NCBI RefSeq assembly: GCF_001426185.1
Contig: NZ_LMRP01000001.1
Span: 1,280,765-1,344,764, forward strand
DNA length: 64,000 nt
Source: Rhodococcus sp. Leaf247
Lineage (GTDB): Bacteria; Actinomycetota; Actinomycetes; Mycobacteriales; Mycobacteriaceae
Direction: 5' to 3'
A program made the position numbers and the translations under genes. Shown piece by piece: positions 18,943 through 26,652 of this stretch (its first letter is position 1; the number at the start of each line of letters is the position of its first letter). The notes under the pieces are model-generated. The model searched no databases, had not been told where the DNA came from, and saw only the letters and a program-made list of their open reading frames with translations.

Positions 18943-19351
18943 GGTCTCTCCTTCCGTGCGTGGTTCTTGCGATGACCCGCAAGGTAGTTTCACGTGAAAA
19001 CAGTATGGGCGAGGTGTTGCAGACTCGTTTCCTGATCGAGTCGAGGAGGTTTCGCATGCAACATAGCCAAATCGACTCGCGTGCAATTTGTTACGAGAAC
19101 ATACCCATGCTCGGCACAGAGCCCTGAGAGTCCGCCCAGCCGGCCCGGCACCGCAACATGTGCACGGGCGGACTACTCAGTCGGTGCTGTGTGACCCGGC
19201 CCACCCGATGGACACACGCTAGCGCACTGTTTGCAGCTGAAAATAGTTTTTCGGGATTTTCCCCAACACGAAATGATGTCCGGGTCGACGGCGTGGCTAC
19301 CGCGGGTCAGCGCGAGCGCCGCGGCCGTTCGGAGGATGCGCGGGTGCCGAC
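18943..19351 (-). other. Leader/promoter region of the nitrile operon
   Basis: About 410 bp without a supported gene, between the amide-sensor gene and amidase. It contains the perfect palindrome at 18988-18999 and an A/T-rich patch near 19240. This is the likely site of amide-inducible control. Confidence 0.5.
18988..18999. promoter_or_regulatory. Perfect palindrome TTTCACGTGAAA, candidate operator of the nitrile operon
   Basis: 12-bp perfect palindrome about 46 bp upstream of the amidase start. Position and symmetry suit a dimeric repressor or activator such as the MarR protein at 20480 (inference). Confidence 0.45.
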
Positions 19352-20413
19352 CTACAAGACTTCGAACCGCGACCCGGCGGCCACGGCAACGTGCATGTCG
19401 TACTTCGGTTCGAGCATCGCCGCCGCCCCGACCGCGGGATGGTCCCGACCTGGCAGCAGATCCCGAGAATCGAGATTGGCCAGGAAGTGAACCCCGTCGT
19501 AGCAATGCTCGGCCCAGGAGTTGAGTACGGGGGCGTCGTCACCGTATGCGGACCGGTACCGATCGTTGAGTGCCTGACGTCGAGGCGAAGCCAACGACTC
19601 GAACGAGTGCAACGCCGAGTACAGGTTGCCACTGCGGTCCCCGCCGATCCCGTACAGGACATTCTCTTCCAACCCGCCCGAGTATCGAATTAGGCGACTG
19701 TCGAGTCCCGCAGCGGACAAGCACGACAGCGCCGCTGTCAGATCGCTACCCGGCATGTTCAGCACCGCTCCCTCGATGCCGAGTCGGTGCAAGGAAGACA
19801 CCACGTCTGGCATGTATGCCCGCACATCGCCGACCGGCAGCAGCGTGTCGAGGAGAACCACGCCGCCGTTCCGTTCGATCTCGGCGCGTGAGGCACCGCG
19901 CATGACCTGCGGCCAGAGGTAGTCGGTGCCGACGACCGCCCAGATGAGGGTCCCGCGCTCCCGCATCACTCGGCTCAACCCCGATGTCGACTGCAGGGGT
20001 GACTCGCCGGAACAGTAGACCCCGCCGACGTGATCGGTGCCCTCGTGGCTCGGAGTACAGATGTAGGGCATCGTCGATGCTCCCAGCGCCACTTCGATGG
20101 CGGCCATCCGATCGCTGGTGTGCAGTCCGACGAACGCATCCACCAGTCCGCCATCGGCGAGCTCCAGCACCTCGCTGGCAACGTGTGCCGCGGTCTGGCC
20201 GGAATCGACGAGTACCAGCTGCAATGGCCGCTCGGATCGTCCGCGATCGGCCCGGATCTCGTCTGCCGCGAGGAGTACCGCGTCCAGTGCTGAAGGTCCG
20301 ACCTGACCCAACACGCCCGTCAGCGGCAGAGCAACGCCTATCCGCAACGCGCGTGGATCCGTGCCGGCGACCCTGGCCTCGAGAGCGTCGATCATCGCAA
20401 CATGCAACGACAT
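19352..20413 (-). CDS. NhhC/AmiC-like cytoplasmic amide sensor (type 1 periplasmic-binding fold)
   Basis: 353-aa protein of the branched-chain-amino-acid/amide-binding fold: LRIGVALPLTGVLGQVGPSAL, then VDAFVGLHTSDRMAAIEVAL, YICTPSHEGTDHVGGVYCSGE, and C-terminal AEHCYDGVHFLANL. It lacks a signal peptide and lipobox, so it should stay in the cytoplasm like AmiC of the amidase operon and NhhC/NhlC of rhodococcal nitrile hydratase clusters, which sense amides and work with a DNA-binding partner. That partner is probably the divergent MarR protein. It lies in the same direction as the nitrile operon, about 410 bp upstream. Confidence 0.82.
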   Translation of the reverse strand: MSLHVAMIDALEARVAGTDPRALRIGVALPLTGVLGQVGPSALDAVLLAADEIRADRGRSERPLQLVLVDSGQTAAHVASEVLELADGGLVDAFVGLHTSDRMAAIEVALGASTMPYICTPSHEGTDHVGGVYCSGESPLQSTSGLSRVMRERGTLIWAVVGTDYLWPQVMRGASRAEIERNGGVVLLDTLLPVGDVRAYMPDVVSSLHRLGIEGAVLNMPGSDLTAALSCLSAAGLDSRLIRYSGGLEENVLYGIGGDRSGNLYSALHSFESLASPRRQALNDRYRSAYGDDAPVLNSWAEHCYDGVHFLANLDSRDLLPGRDHPAVGAAAMLEPKYDMHVAVAAGSRFEVL

Positions 20414-20479
20414 GGCGTTATGCTACGGGAATCGCGCGCATTCGACAGTGCAGAAGTGCACGAACCCAGAAGAGAGCAG

Positions 20480-20875
20480 GTGTCACCGTTGTTCCCTGTC
20501 GACGGCTTTCGGGTCCTGGATTCGATGCTCACCAACGCACGCCGCGTCAGCAGGGAGTTGAACACAATTCTTGCGGAGATCGGACTCCGGGAAGACTCGT
20601 GGCGAACGCTGCTCGCATTGGAGGCGAGGCCGGGAATGTTGATGAGTGACATCGCGGAGGCCCTGACGGTCTCGAACGCCACCGTCACGCGACTCGTCAA
20701 CGACTTGGTGGACGAAGGTTCGGTGTATCGCAAACCGGGGCCGGACGACGGCCGCAGCATCGTGGTCCACCTCTCCCGGCAGGGCAGGCAGCGCCTTGCC
20801 CGAGCAAATGCTCTGATCGAGGGTCGCCTCGACTTCACGCCCATAGCTCCCTCGTTCCACACGCTGTCGAGGTGA
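20480..20875 (+). CDS. MarR-family regulator (NhhD/NhlD-like)
   Basis: 131-aa winged-helix protein. The recognition region LMSDIAEALTVSNATVTRLV is followed by the wing YRKPGPDDGRSIVVHLSRQG, as in MarR proteins. NhhD-type proteins act with the NhhC sensor on the nitrile hydratase promoter (known for Rhodococcus rhodochrous J1). GTG 20480 with AGAGAG upstream is preferred because it leaves a 66-bp divergent region with the sensor gene; the frame is open back to an ATG at 20402, which would overlap the sensor start. Confidence 0.8.
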   Translation: MSPLFPVDGFRVLDSMLTNARRVSRELNTILAEIGLREDSWRTLLALEARPGMLMSDIAEALTVSNATVTRLVNDLVDEGSVYRKPGPDDGRSIVVHLSRQGRQRLARANALIEGRLDFTPIAPSFHTLSR

Positions 20876-21083
20876 ACCAGCTCGAGTCCTCGCGCGAATG
20901 AGCTGACTGCATCCTCGCTGGCGGCTTCCCCGCTCCCCCAGGCGAGCACGACTCGTCCGAACTTGATGTCACAGAACATGTTCGGGCTCGTGGTGGCCCT
21001 CTCTTTCATTGTCCGGTGAAAGGTGACCACGCCGGGACTGCGTGAGCCCGACTCCGACGCTTCGACCGTGTCAGAACGCGAAA

Positions 21084-21110
21084 AGTCCCGGCAGTCGATC
21101 TGCCGGGACT
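21084..21110 (-). terminator. Rho-independent terminator of the amidohydrolase/Rieske operon
   Basis: 10-bp stem AGTCCCGGCA / TGCCGGGACT with a 7-nt loop. Read on the minus strand it is followed by TTTTCGCG. It lies 17 bp after the Rieske stop. Confidence 0.75.
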
Positions 21111-21126
21111 CTCCGCACTGCGTCTG

Positions 21127-21624
21127 TTACTTGGCCACAGCTTCCGCCTCACGGTTTCGCTGTGTTCCTGCTCGACGACGACTCGTGTCGACGACGACAA
21201 CGTTTTCTTCCAGCGAGATCGCGTATCCCTCCATGACGTGAGGACCCTTCTGCAGGCCCCCATCAGGATCGGTCACGTCTTCGGGTGAGCCGGCCATGAC
21301 GTCGACTTCGTACTTACGTACCTTCGTCCGACGCGGGTCGTACCACGATTCCCCAGTACGGATGTTGAACTCCCATTGATGCCACGGGCAACGCAACGAC
21401 TGGCCGCGCTGGTATTCGATATCGGTATCGGGGCCGTCCGCGGCCGACACACCGAATATGGTCCCGTGTTCGCACAGGGCCGCTCCAGCGTGCGGGCACT
21501 GGTTCAGGAGCGCGAAGTACTCGCCGTCCACATTGAACACTCCGATGGACCGTCCCTCGAGTTCGACGATCTTGCGCTCGCCCGGAGCGATCTCGGTCGA
21601 GTTCGCCACGATGTACTTCGCCAT
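21127..21624 (-). CDS. Rieske [2Fe-2S] ferredoxin-like protein
   Basis: 165-aa soluble Rieske protein. Ligands are C43-P-H45 and C79-P-W-H82. The 33 residues between the two boxes are more than in small oxygenase ferredoxins, reflecting an acidic insertion (AADGPDTDIEYQRGQ). It probably carries electrons from a reductase to an oxygenase. Its ATG overlaps the stop of the upstream amidohydrolase gene by 4 bp, so it is made with the two amidohydrolase-fold proteins. No Rieske oxygenase alpha subunit is in the window. Confidence 0.88.
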   Translation of the reverse strand: MAKYIVANSTEIAPGERKIVELEGRSIGVFNVDGEYFALLNQCPHAGAALCEHGTIFGVSAADGPDTDIEYQRGQSLRCPWHQWEFNIRTGESWYDPRRTKVRKYEVDVMAGSPEDVTDPDGGLQKGPHVMEGYAISLEENVVVVDTSRRRAGTQRNREAEAVAK

Positions 21625-22754
21625 CAGGCACCCACCTCGAGTCCGAAGAACCTCTGACCATTCGTACGCAAGACCTTCTCACGCAGGTCCGCCGGGAAGC
21701 TACGAGGAAATACCGTCTCCGGTGAGTCGAAATCGAAGTGCGGGTAGTCGGAGGCGTACAGCACGTTGTCCGGGCAGAACTCCTCGATCATCTCGGCGAG
21801 GTGCGCCGGGTTGTCGGGCTCGTCGATGGGCTGGGTCGATGCCCAGATGTGGTCCCGGACGTACTCGGAAGGCTTGCGCTGCAGGTCGACCTCGGAGCGA
21901 AGGGTCTCCCAGTGGTAGTCGAGGCGCTCGATCAATGGTGCGAAGTGAACGACGTTGCCCTCGACGAACATGATCTTCAGGTCCGGGAACCGGTCGAAGG
22001 TGCCCGTGAGGATCAGGCTGAGAATCTGCGACTGGAAGCTCTGCACGTGCCCGACGTGGTACTCGGTGTGGTAAGAGGTCCAGCCGGTGCCGGTGTTGGC
22101 ATGTCCACCGCCGGTGGAGAGGTGGAACTGGAACGGCAGGCCGCGTTCGACCGCAGCTTCGTAGAGCGGCCAGTACCGGCGGCTACCCAAGGGCTCGAGG
22201 GTCTTGCTCAGACCCAGAATCGATACCACGCCCGGGTCGTCTCCCACGCGCTCGATCTCCTTGATCGCGAACTCGGGGCAATCGAGGGTCACCGGCATCG
22301 CCGCGCGCAGCCGGGGATCCGGGTACACCAGGTGTTCGAGCTGCCAGTCGTTGATCGCGCTGCACAGCGCCGCACCGAGTTCGGGGTTGAGGGCCTGCGA
22401 CGCAGGGTTCAGGGTCTGACCACCCGGCGCGAGGCACTGCAGAACACCGAGCTGGACGTCGTGAAGGTCCAGCAGCTGCTTCTGGATCAGGCCCAGGTCC
22501 GAACCCGGGTAGCCGGAGTCGGGCCAGGAATCGGCGCGCATCGCGCCGCCGTACATCTGCGGGTATTCGCCGATCGACTGCAGGCCGTTCGTGGTGCGGA
22601 CGCCGTACTCGTCGATGTGGTCGCGCCACTTCTTGGGCAGGTAGGTCCGAATGAGGCCGTCGCGAGGAACAGGGTGGATGTCGACGTCGATGATTCCGGT
22701 GTCGACCTTGGGTGCACCGAGCTTGCCGGATGTCGAGGTTTCGATTGTCGTCAT
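21624..22754 (-). CDS. Amidohydrolase-superfamily (amidohydrolase_2) metal-dependent protein B
   Basis: 376-aa TIM-barrel protein. Metal-site candidates are D23-x-D25-x-H27 in IIDVDIHP, H in FQFHLSTGGG, E and H in MFVEGNVVHFAPLIE, and D336 in YASDYPHFDF. It is a paralogue of the gene directly upstream (5-bp gap) and shares its DxDxH positions. Related ACMSD-like enzymes are decarboxylases or hydrolases, but at least one superfamily member (PtmU3) is reported to be a nonheme diiron monooxygenase. The coupled Rieske ferredoxin gene makes an oxygenase role plausible here (inference). ATG 22754 is preceded by AAAGGCG. Confidence 0.85.
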   Translation of the reverse strand: MTTIETSTSGKLGAPKVDTGIIDVDIHPVPRDGLIRTYLPKKWRDHIDEYGVRTTNGLQSIGEYPQMYGGAMRADSWPDSGYPGSDLGLIQKQLLDLHDVQLGVLQCLAPGGQTLNPASQALNPELGAALCSAINDWQLEHLVYPDPRLRAAMPVTLDCPEFAIKEIERVGDDPGVVSILGLSKTLEPLGSRRYWPLYEAAVERGLPFQFHLSTGGGHANTGTGWTSYHTEYHVGHVQSFQSQILSLILTGTFDRFPDLKIMFVEGNVVHFAPLIERLDYHWETLRSEVDLQRKPSEYVRDHIWASTQPIDEPDNPAHLAEMIEEFCPDNVLYASDYPHFDFDSPETVFPRSFPADLREKVLRTNGQRFFGLEVGA

Positions 22755-22759
22755 GATTG

Positions 22760-23878
22760 TTACGCCTTTCCCTGGGGTGCTTCGAGGTTGTACAAGCCGA
22801 ACGCGTTGTCGCGGTAGATCCGGTTCAACAGTGCGTTGTCGGTGGTACCGCTCTCGATCTGCCGAGGTCCCGTCGTGTGGTTGTGCGGGTAGTCGCTCGA
22901 ATAGACCAACATCTGATCCGATCCCATACGGTCGACGATGCTGTCGAGTCCGCCGGATCGCTCGGCGCCGTCGGACGGAGCGGTGGTGAAGCGGACGTGT
23001 TCGCGAATCAGGTCCGACGGTGCCCGGTCGACCCACGGCAGATCGGGCCGGTAGCTCTTCCACAGCTTGTCGAATTTCCAGATGAACGGGGGGAGCCACT
23101 TGAACCCGACCTCCGTCACCACGATCTTCGTGGCCGGGAACTTCTGCAGAATGCCCTCGGAGACGATCGACGCGAGCTGAGCTTCGAGGTTCGCCTGCTG
23201 GCCCACGTACCACTCGAGGTAGGTCGTCGGCCAACCCACCGATGTGGGCGCCTGGCGGAACACGCCACCGATGTGGATCGCGACAGGGAGGCCGGCGGCT
23301 TCTGCGGCCTCCCAGATCGGCCAATTCGCTTCGCGTCCCAGCAGTAGTTCCGACTGACCGAGAACGAGGACCTGGACGAAGCGCTTGTCGTGCGCCCAAT
23401 AGGCGATCTCTTCGGCCGCGGCGCGGGCGGTACCCATCGGTACGACGATGGATGCGCGCAAACGGGGGTCGACATCGAGCCACTCCCGCGCGATCCAGGT
23501 GTTCAGCGCCCGCGCATGCGCCGCCTCGCGGCGAGGCTGGTGGATCTGCTGCACCGCGTAGAGGGGATTGAGGATGGCGAAGTCGGTGAATCCGTCGCGG
23601 AAGACGTCGGACACGAGATTGTGCACCTGGGTCCCGGCGCGGCCCTGCTTGTCCTGCAGCGCATCGGGGCGCTGCGCGATCGCAGACCCGCGAGGGTGGT
23701 AGTTCGGTTCGTACGTCGGCGAGAGCGCCGCGACCAACTGGTCACCCCAGTACTGGTCCAGATACGGGAGAAGTTGAGTCGAGTCGGTCAGAACGGGGTG
23801 GACGTCGCAGTCCACCACGGCCGGCCGCACGGCCTGCAACCCTTCGACGGGACTGTCGACGACAGCGTTTGCAACCAT
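22760..23878 (-). CDS. Amidohydrolase-superfamily (amidohydrolase_2) metal-dependent protein A
   Basis: 372-aa TIM-barrel protein, first gene of the operon. Metal-site candidates are D23-x-D25-x-H27 in VVDCDVHP, H in LPVAIHIGGVF, E in VVTEVGFKWLPPF, and D329 in YSSDYPHNHT. It is paralogous to the next gene; the pair could form a heteromer. Function is not established by sequence: decarboxylase, hydrolase or diiron oxygenase are all possible for this fold. The promoter at 24032 carries the GntR palindrome and is nearly identical to that of the reductase gene at 5395. Confidence 0.85.
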   Translation of the reverse strand: MVANAVVDSPVEGLQAVRPAVVDCDVHPVLTDSTQLLPYLDQYWGDQLVAALSPTYEPNYHPRGSAIAQRPDALQDKQGRAGTQVHNLVSDVFRDGFTDFAILNPLYAVQQIHQPRREAAHARALNTWIAREWLDVDPRLRASIVVPMGTARAAAEEIAYWAHDKRFVQVLVLGQSELLLGREANWPIWEAAEAAGLPVAIHIGGVFRQAPTSVGWPTTYLEWYVGQQANLEAQLASIVSEGILQKFPATKIVVTEVGFKWLPPFIWKFDKLWKSYRPDLPWVDRAPSDLIREHVRFTTAPSDGAERSGGLDSIVDRMGSDQMLVYSSDYPHNHTTGPRQIESGTTDNALLNRIYRDNAFGLYNLEAPQGKA

Positions 23879-23955
23879 GAGTGTGGTGCCACCTAACTTG
23901 GTCGAACCTCGCGGCGGCGAGGCGTTGATGCTTGCATTCTTCGGTCAAGACGCCC

Positions 23956-23994
23956 GGGGCTGCCGGTGCCACGTAACGAGGGACCGGCAGCCCC
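23956..23994 (-). promoter_or_regulatory. Leader hairpin of the amidohydrolase operon
   Basis: 12-bp perfect stem GGGGCTGCCGGT / ACCGGCAGCCCC with a 15-nt loop, between the mapped-by-eye promoter and the first start codon. It may terminate transcription coming from the transporter gene or act in the mRNA leader. No U-tract. Confidence 0.45.
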
Positions 23995-24031
23995 GTCGAC
24001 CGGTCGGTAACCGGATCGAGTCGCTGACGTA

Positions 24032-24066
24032 ATTCTAGTCACACTATGGATCCAGTGTCCAGGATT
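24032..24066 (-). promoter_or_regulatory. Promoter with embedded GntR operator for the amidohydrolase/Rieske operon
   Basis: On the minus strand: -35-like TGGACA (24056-24061), an 18-bp spacer holding TGGATCCA (24047-24054), and -10-like TAGAAT (24032-24037), preceded by ATCC. Apart from a few bases it equals the reductase promoter at 5284-5315, including the GTGTGA after the palindrome. Confidence 0.65.
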
Positions 24067-24109
24067 CATAGCGTGGATATGACGTTGCGACTCGATCCAG
24101 CCAACAAGG

Positions 24110-25567
24110 TCAGTTCTGGTGTGCGACGGGCGTGGACGTGGCAGACGGCGAAACGATCTCGTCGTCGTCCATGTTCTTGCCCTTGGTCTCCTTGATCAGC
24201 GTCGAACACGCCACGCTCAGCAGGGCGAGTGCGGCGAGCATGACTCCCACCCAGATGCTGTCGTTGTCGGCGACGATCTGCGCGGCGACGAGAGGCGCGA
24301 TGGCGCCTCCGAGAATGCCGGCGAGGTTGTAGCTCAGGCCTGCGCCGGTGTACCGGAAGCGGGCCCGGAACATCTCGGGGAGCAGTGCCCCGGTGGGACC
24401 GTTCGACGCGCCGTACAGGGACAGAGTCACGGTGGTGGCAAGGAAGAACGCCCATGGTGAACCGGTGTCGAGGAGCGGGAACAGCACCAGAGCCCATGGG
24501 ACAGCGATGATCATGACGGCGCGGATGATGGTCTTGCGACCGATCTTGTCCGACAGGATCGACGAGAGTGCGGTGACGATTCCGAACACTACTGCCGCAC
24601 CCATGCCCATTCCGAGGATGGTGGTCCGGCTCATTGCGAGCGTGCCGGTGCCGTAGCTGGTGAGGAACGCGGTGCCGATGTAGAACAGCGAGAACAGGGT
24701 CGTCGTCGCACCGGCGGCGACCAGGATCTCACGCCACTGCGTCTTGATGACCTCCATGAACGGCAGCTTGCGAGGCGCCGCGGACGAGACGGCTTCGCGC
24801 GCCATGGCTGCCTTGCGCTCGGTGAATACCGGCGTCTCCTCCACGGACAGGCGAATCCAGAAGCCGACGATGATGAGCAGGGACGAGGCGATGAAGGGGA
24901 TGCGCCAGCCGTAGTTGAGGAACGCGTCACTGGTCGCGCCGACGGTCACCGAGGCCAGAAAAAAGGTGCCGCTGGCGAGGAAGAAGGCGAACGCAGGACC
25001 GAGCTGGGGCCACATCGCCATGCGTCCGCGTTGACCGGGAGGTGCGTACTCGGCGGTCAGCAAGGTTGCGCCGGCCCACTCGCCTCCGACTGCAAAACCC
25101 TGCAGGAAGCGCATGACCACCAACAGGACCGGTGCCCAGATGCCGATTCCGCCGTCGAAGAAGCCGAAGACTCCGGTCTCGTAGCCCGGCATGAAGCCGA
25201 TTCCGACCGTGGCAACGCCCATGATGAGCAGGGTCCATACCAGCGTGCGCTTGCGCCCGATGCTGTCGCCGAAGTGGCCGAAGATGATGGAACCGACCGG
25301 CCGCGCGAAGAACGCGACAGCGAATGTGGCGAACGAGGCGATGGTGCCGACCGCCGGATCGGAGTTGGGAAAGAAGACACTCGGAAAGACCAGGGCAGCG
25401 GCGGTTCCGTAGATGAAGAAGTCGTAGTACTCGATCGTCGTTCCGATCGAGCTCGCCGCGGCGACGCGCTTGAGGCTCGTCGTGTTCGGTGCACCGCTCG
25501 TCGGTGAAATGTGCCGACCCTGCTGGGGTCGGTCGGCCTCGCTGTGAAGACTGGTCACTCGGGTCAT
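24110..25567 (-). CDS. MHS-family (metabolite:H+ symporter) major facilitator transporter
   Basis: 485-aa inner-membrane protein with 12 predicted helices. The MHS start SSIGTTIEYYDFFIYGTAAAL is followed by FGHFGDSIGRKRTLV (loop 2-3 motif), and RFLQGFAVGGEWAGATLL is typical of this family, which imports carboxylates such as shikimate, proline/betaine, alpha-ketoglutarate or aromatic acids by proton symport. Its promoter region carries a TGGATCCA operator (25625), so it is probably the uptake system for the GntR-controlled substrate (inference). Confidence 0.92.
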   Translation of the reverse strand: MTRVTSLHSEADRPQQGRHISPTSGAPNTTSLKRVAAASSIGTTIEYYDFFIYGTAAALVFPSVFFPNSDPAVGTIASFATFAVAFFARPVGSIIFGHFGDSIGRKRTLVWTLLIMGVATVGIGFMPGYETGVFGFFDGGIGIWAPVLLVVMRFLQGFAVGGEWAGATLLTAEYAPPGQRGRMAMWPQLGPAFAFFLASGTFFLASVTVGATSDAFLNYGWRIPFIASSLLIIVGFWIRLSVEETPVFTERKAAMAREAVSSAAPRKLPFMEVIKTQWREILVAAGATTTLFSLFYIGTAFLTSYGTGTLAMSRTTILGMGMGAAVVFGIVTALSSILSDKIGRKTIIRAVMIIAVPWALVLFPLLDTGSPWAFFLATTVTLSLYGASNGPTGALLPEMFRARFRYTGAGLSYNLAGILGGAIAPLVAAQIVADNDSIWVGVMLAALALLSVACSTLIKETKGKNMDDDEIVSPSATSTPVAHQN

Positions 25568-25905
25568 CTCCTCGTGGGCTTGAAGCGCCGGGATTGCCGG
25601 ATCAACTTGACGAATCCAGGACTCTGGATCCAGGATGTGACGACGCTAACAATGTGGAACCTCCGCGTCAATGGATATCGGCAGTCGATCTCGTGTGCCG
25701 CGCGATCAGTCGGGCCGGAGCTCGGCATGACCGGAAGTAGTCCCGAATCGAACGAAATACATTGCACTCCAATGAAAGTTGCGTCTCTGATGACCAAGTC
25801 GATCTCAGTCCACTCTCCGCGGGCACACCCTGCCCGGTCACGGGGGTCGAGCACACCGGTGCACTTCTGCGTGTCAGCACATCCACTGCACAGCGCGGCG
25901 ATCCG
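25568..25905. other. Divergent intergenic region between transporter and lutA
   Basis: About 340 bp without a supported gene. It holds the TGGATCCA operator near the transporter end; nothing clear is seen near lutA. Confidence 0.5.
25612..25637 (-). promoter_or_regulatory. Putative GntR operator upstream of the MHS transporter
   Basis: On the minus strand ATCCTGGATCCAGAGTCC, then TGGATT: the palindrome CTGGATCCAG (25624-25633) with a second half-site TCCTGGATT next to it. 58 bp from the transporter start. Confidence 0.55.
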
Positions 25906-26652
25906 ATGAGGATTGCTTTGTTCGCCACCTGTCTGGCGGACGCACTCTTCCCCGAGTCAGCGAAAGCGACTGTCTCACTGCTCGAACGGCTCGGCCACAC
26001 CGTCGTCTTCCCGTCGGACCAGACGTGCTGCGGCCAGATGCACGTCAACACCGGCTACCTCACAGAAGCCGCACCCCTGGTGCGTCACCACGTCGAGGTG
26101 TTCGAGACGTCGTCGTGGGATGTCGCCGTCGCACCGTCGGGTTCCTGTGTCGGATCGGTCCGTCACCAGCACGCGATGGTCGCCCGTCGCGCCGGTGACG
26201 AGGACTTGGCCACGCGCGCCGAGGACATCGCCGGACGCACCTACGAGCTGTCCGAACTCCTCGTCGATGTTCTCGGCGTCACCGACGTCGGCGCCTACTA
26301 CCCGCACCGCGTCACCTACCACCCCACGTGCCATTCGCTGAGAATGCTGCGCGTCGGCGACAAGCCCCTCGAGCTGCTGCGCAACGTGCGAGGCATGACG
26401 CTGGTCGAACTGCCGCAAGCCGAGTCGTGCTGCGGCTTCGGCGGAACGTTCGCGTTGAAGAACTCCGAGACGTCGACGGCGATGCTCTCGGACAAGATGG
26501 CCAACGTCCTCTCCACCGGTGCCGAGGTGTGCAGCGCCGGCGATTCGTCCTGTCTCATGCACATCGGCGGTGGCCTGTCCCGCCTGCGCACAGGCGTGAA
26601 GACCGTGCACCTCGCCGAGATCCTCGCCTCCACAGAAAGTGCGGCACGATGA
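25906..26652 (+). CDS. lutA: LutA/GlpC-like (Fe-S)-binding subunit of L-lactate oxidation
   Basis: 248-aa CCG-domain protein starting MRIALFATCLADALFPESA. The first cysteine-rich domain is DQTCCGQMHVNTGY and the second is AESCCGFGGTFALKN. With LutB and LutC it forms the cytoplasmic L-lactate-to-pyruvate oxidase complex (known in Bacillus LutABC). It is coupled to lutB by an ATGA overlap. ATG 25906 is chosen from the family N-terminus; the frame is open further upstream. Confidence 0.93.
   Translation: MRIALFATCLADALFPESAKATVSLLERLGHTVVFPSDQTCCGQMHVNTGYLTEAAPLVRHHVEVFETSSWDVAVAPSGSCVGSVRHQHAMVARRAGDEDLATRAEDIAGRTYELSELLVDVLGVTDVGAYYPHRVTYHPTCHSLRMLRVGDKPLELLRNVRGMTLVELPQAESCCGFGGTFALKNSETSTAMLSDKMANVLSTGAEVCSAGDSSCLMHIGGGLSRLRTGVKTVHLAEILASTESAAR

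Noticed and set aside
21624-23483. 619-codon minus-strand frame through amidohydrolase B
   Set aside because: The upstream half is an out-of-frame reading of amidohydrolase A; amidohydrolase B starts at 22754.
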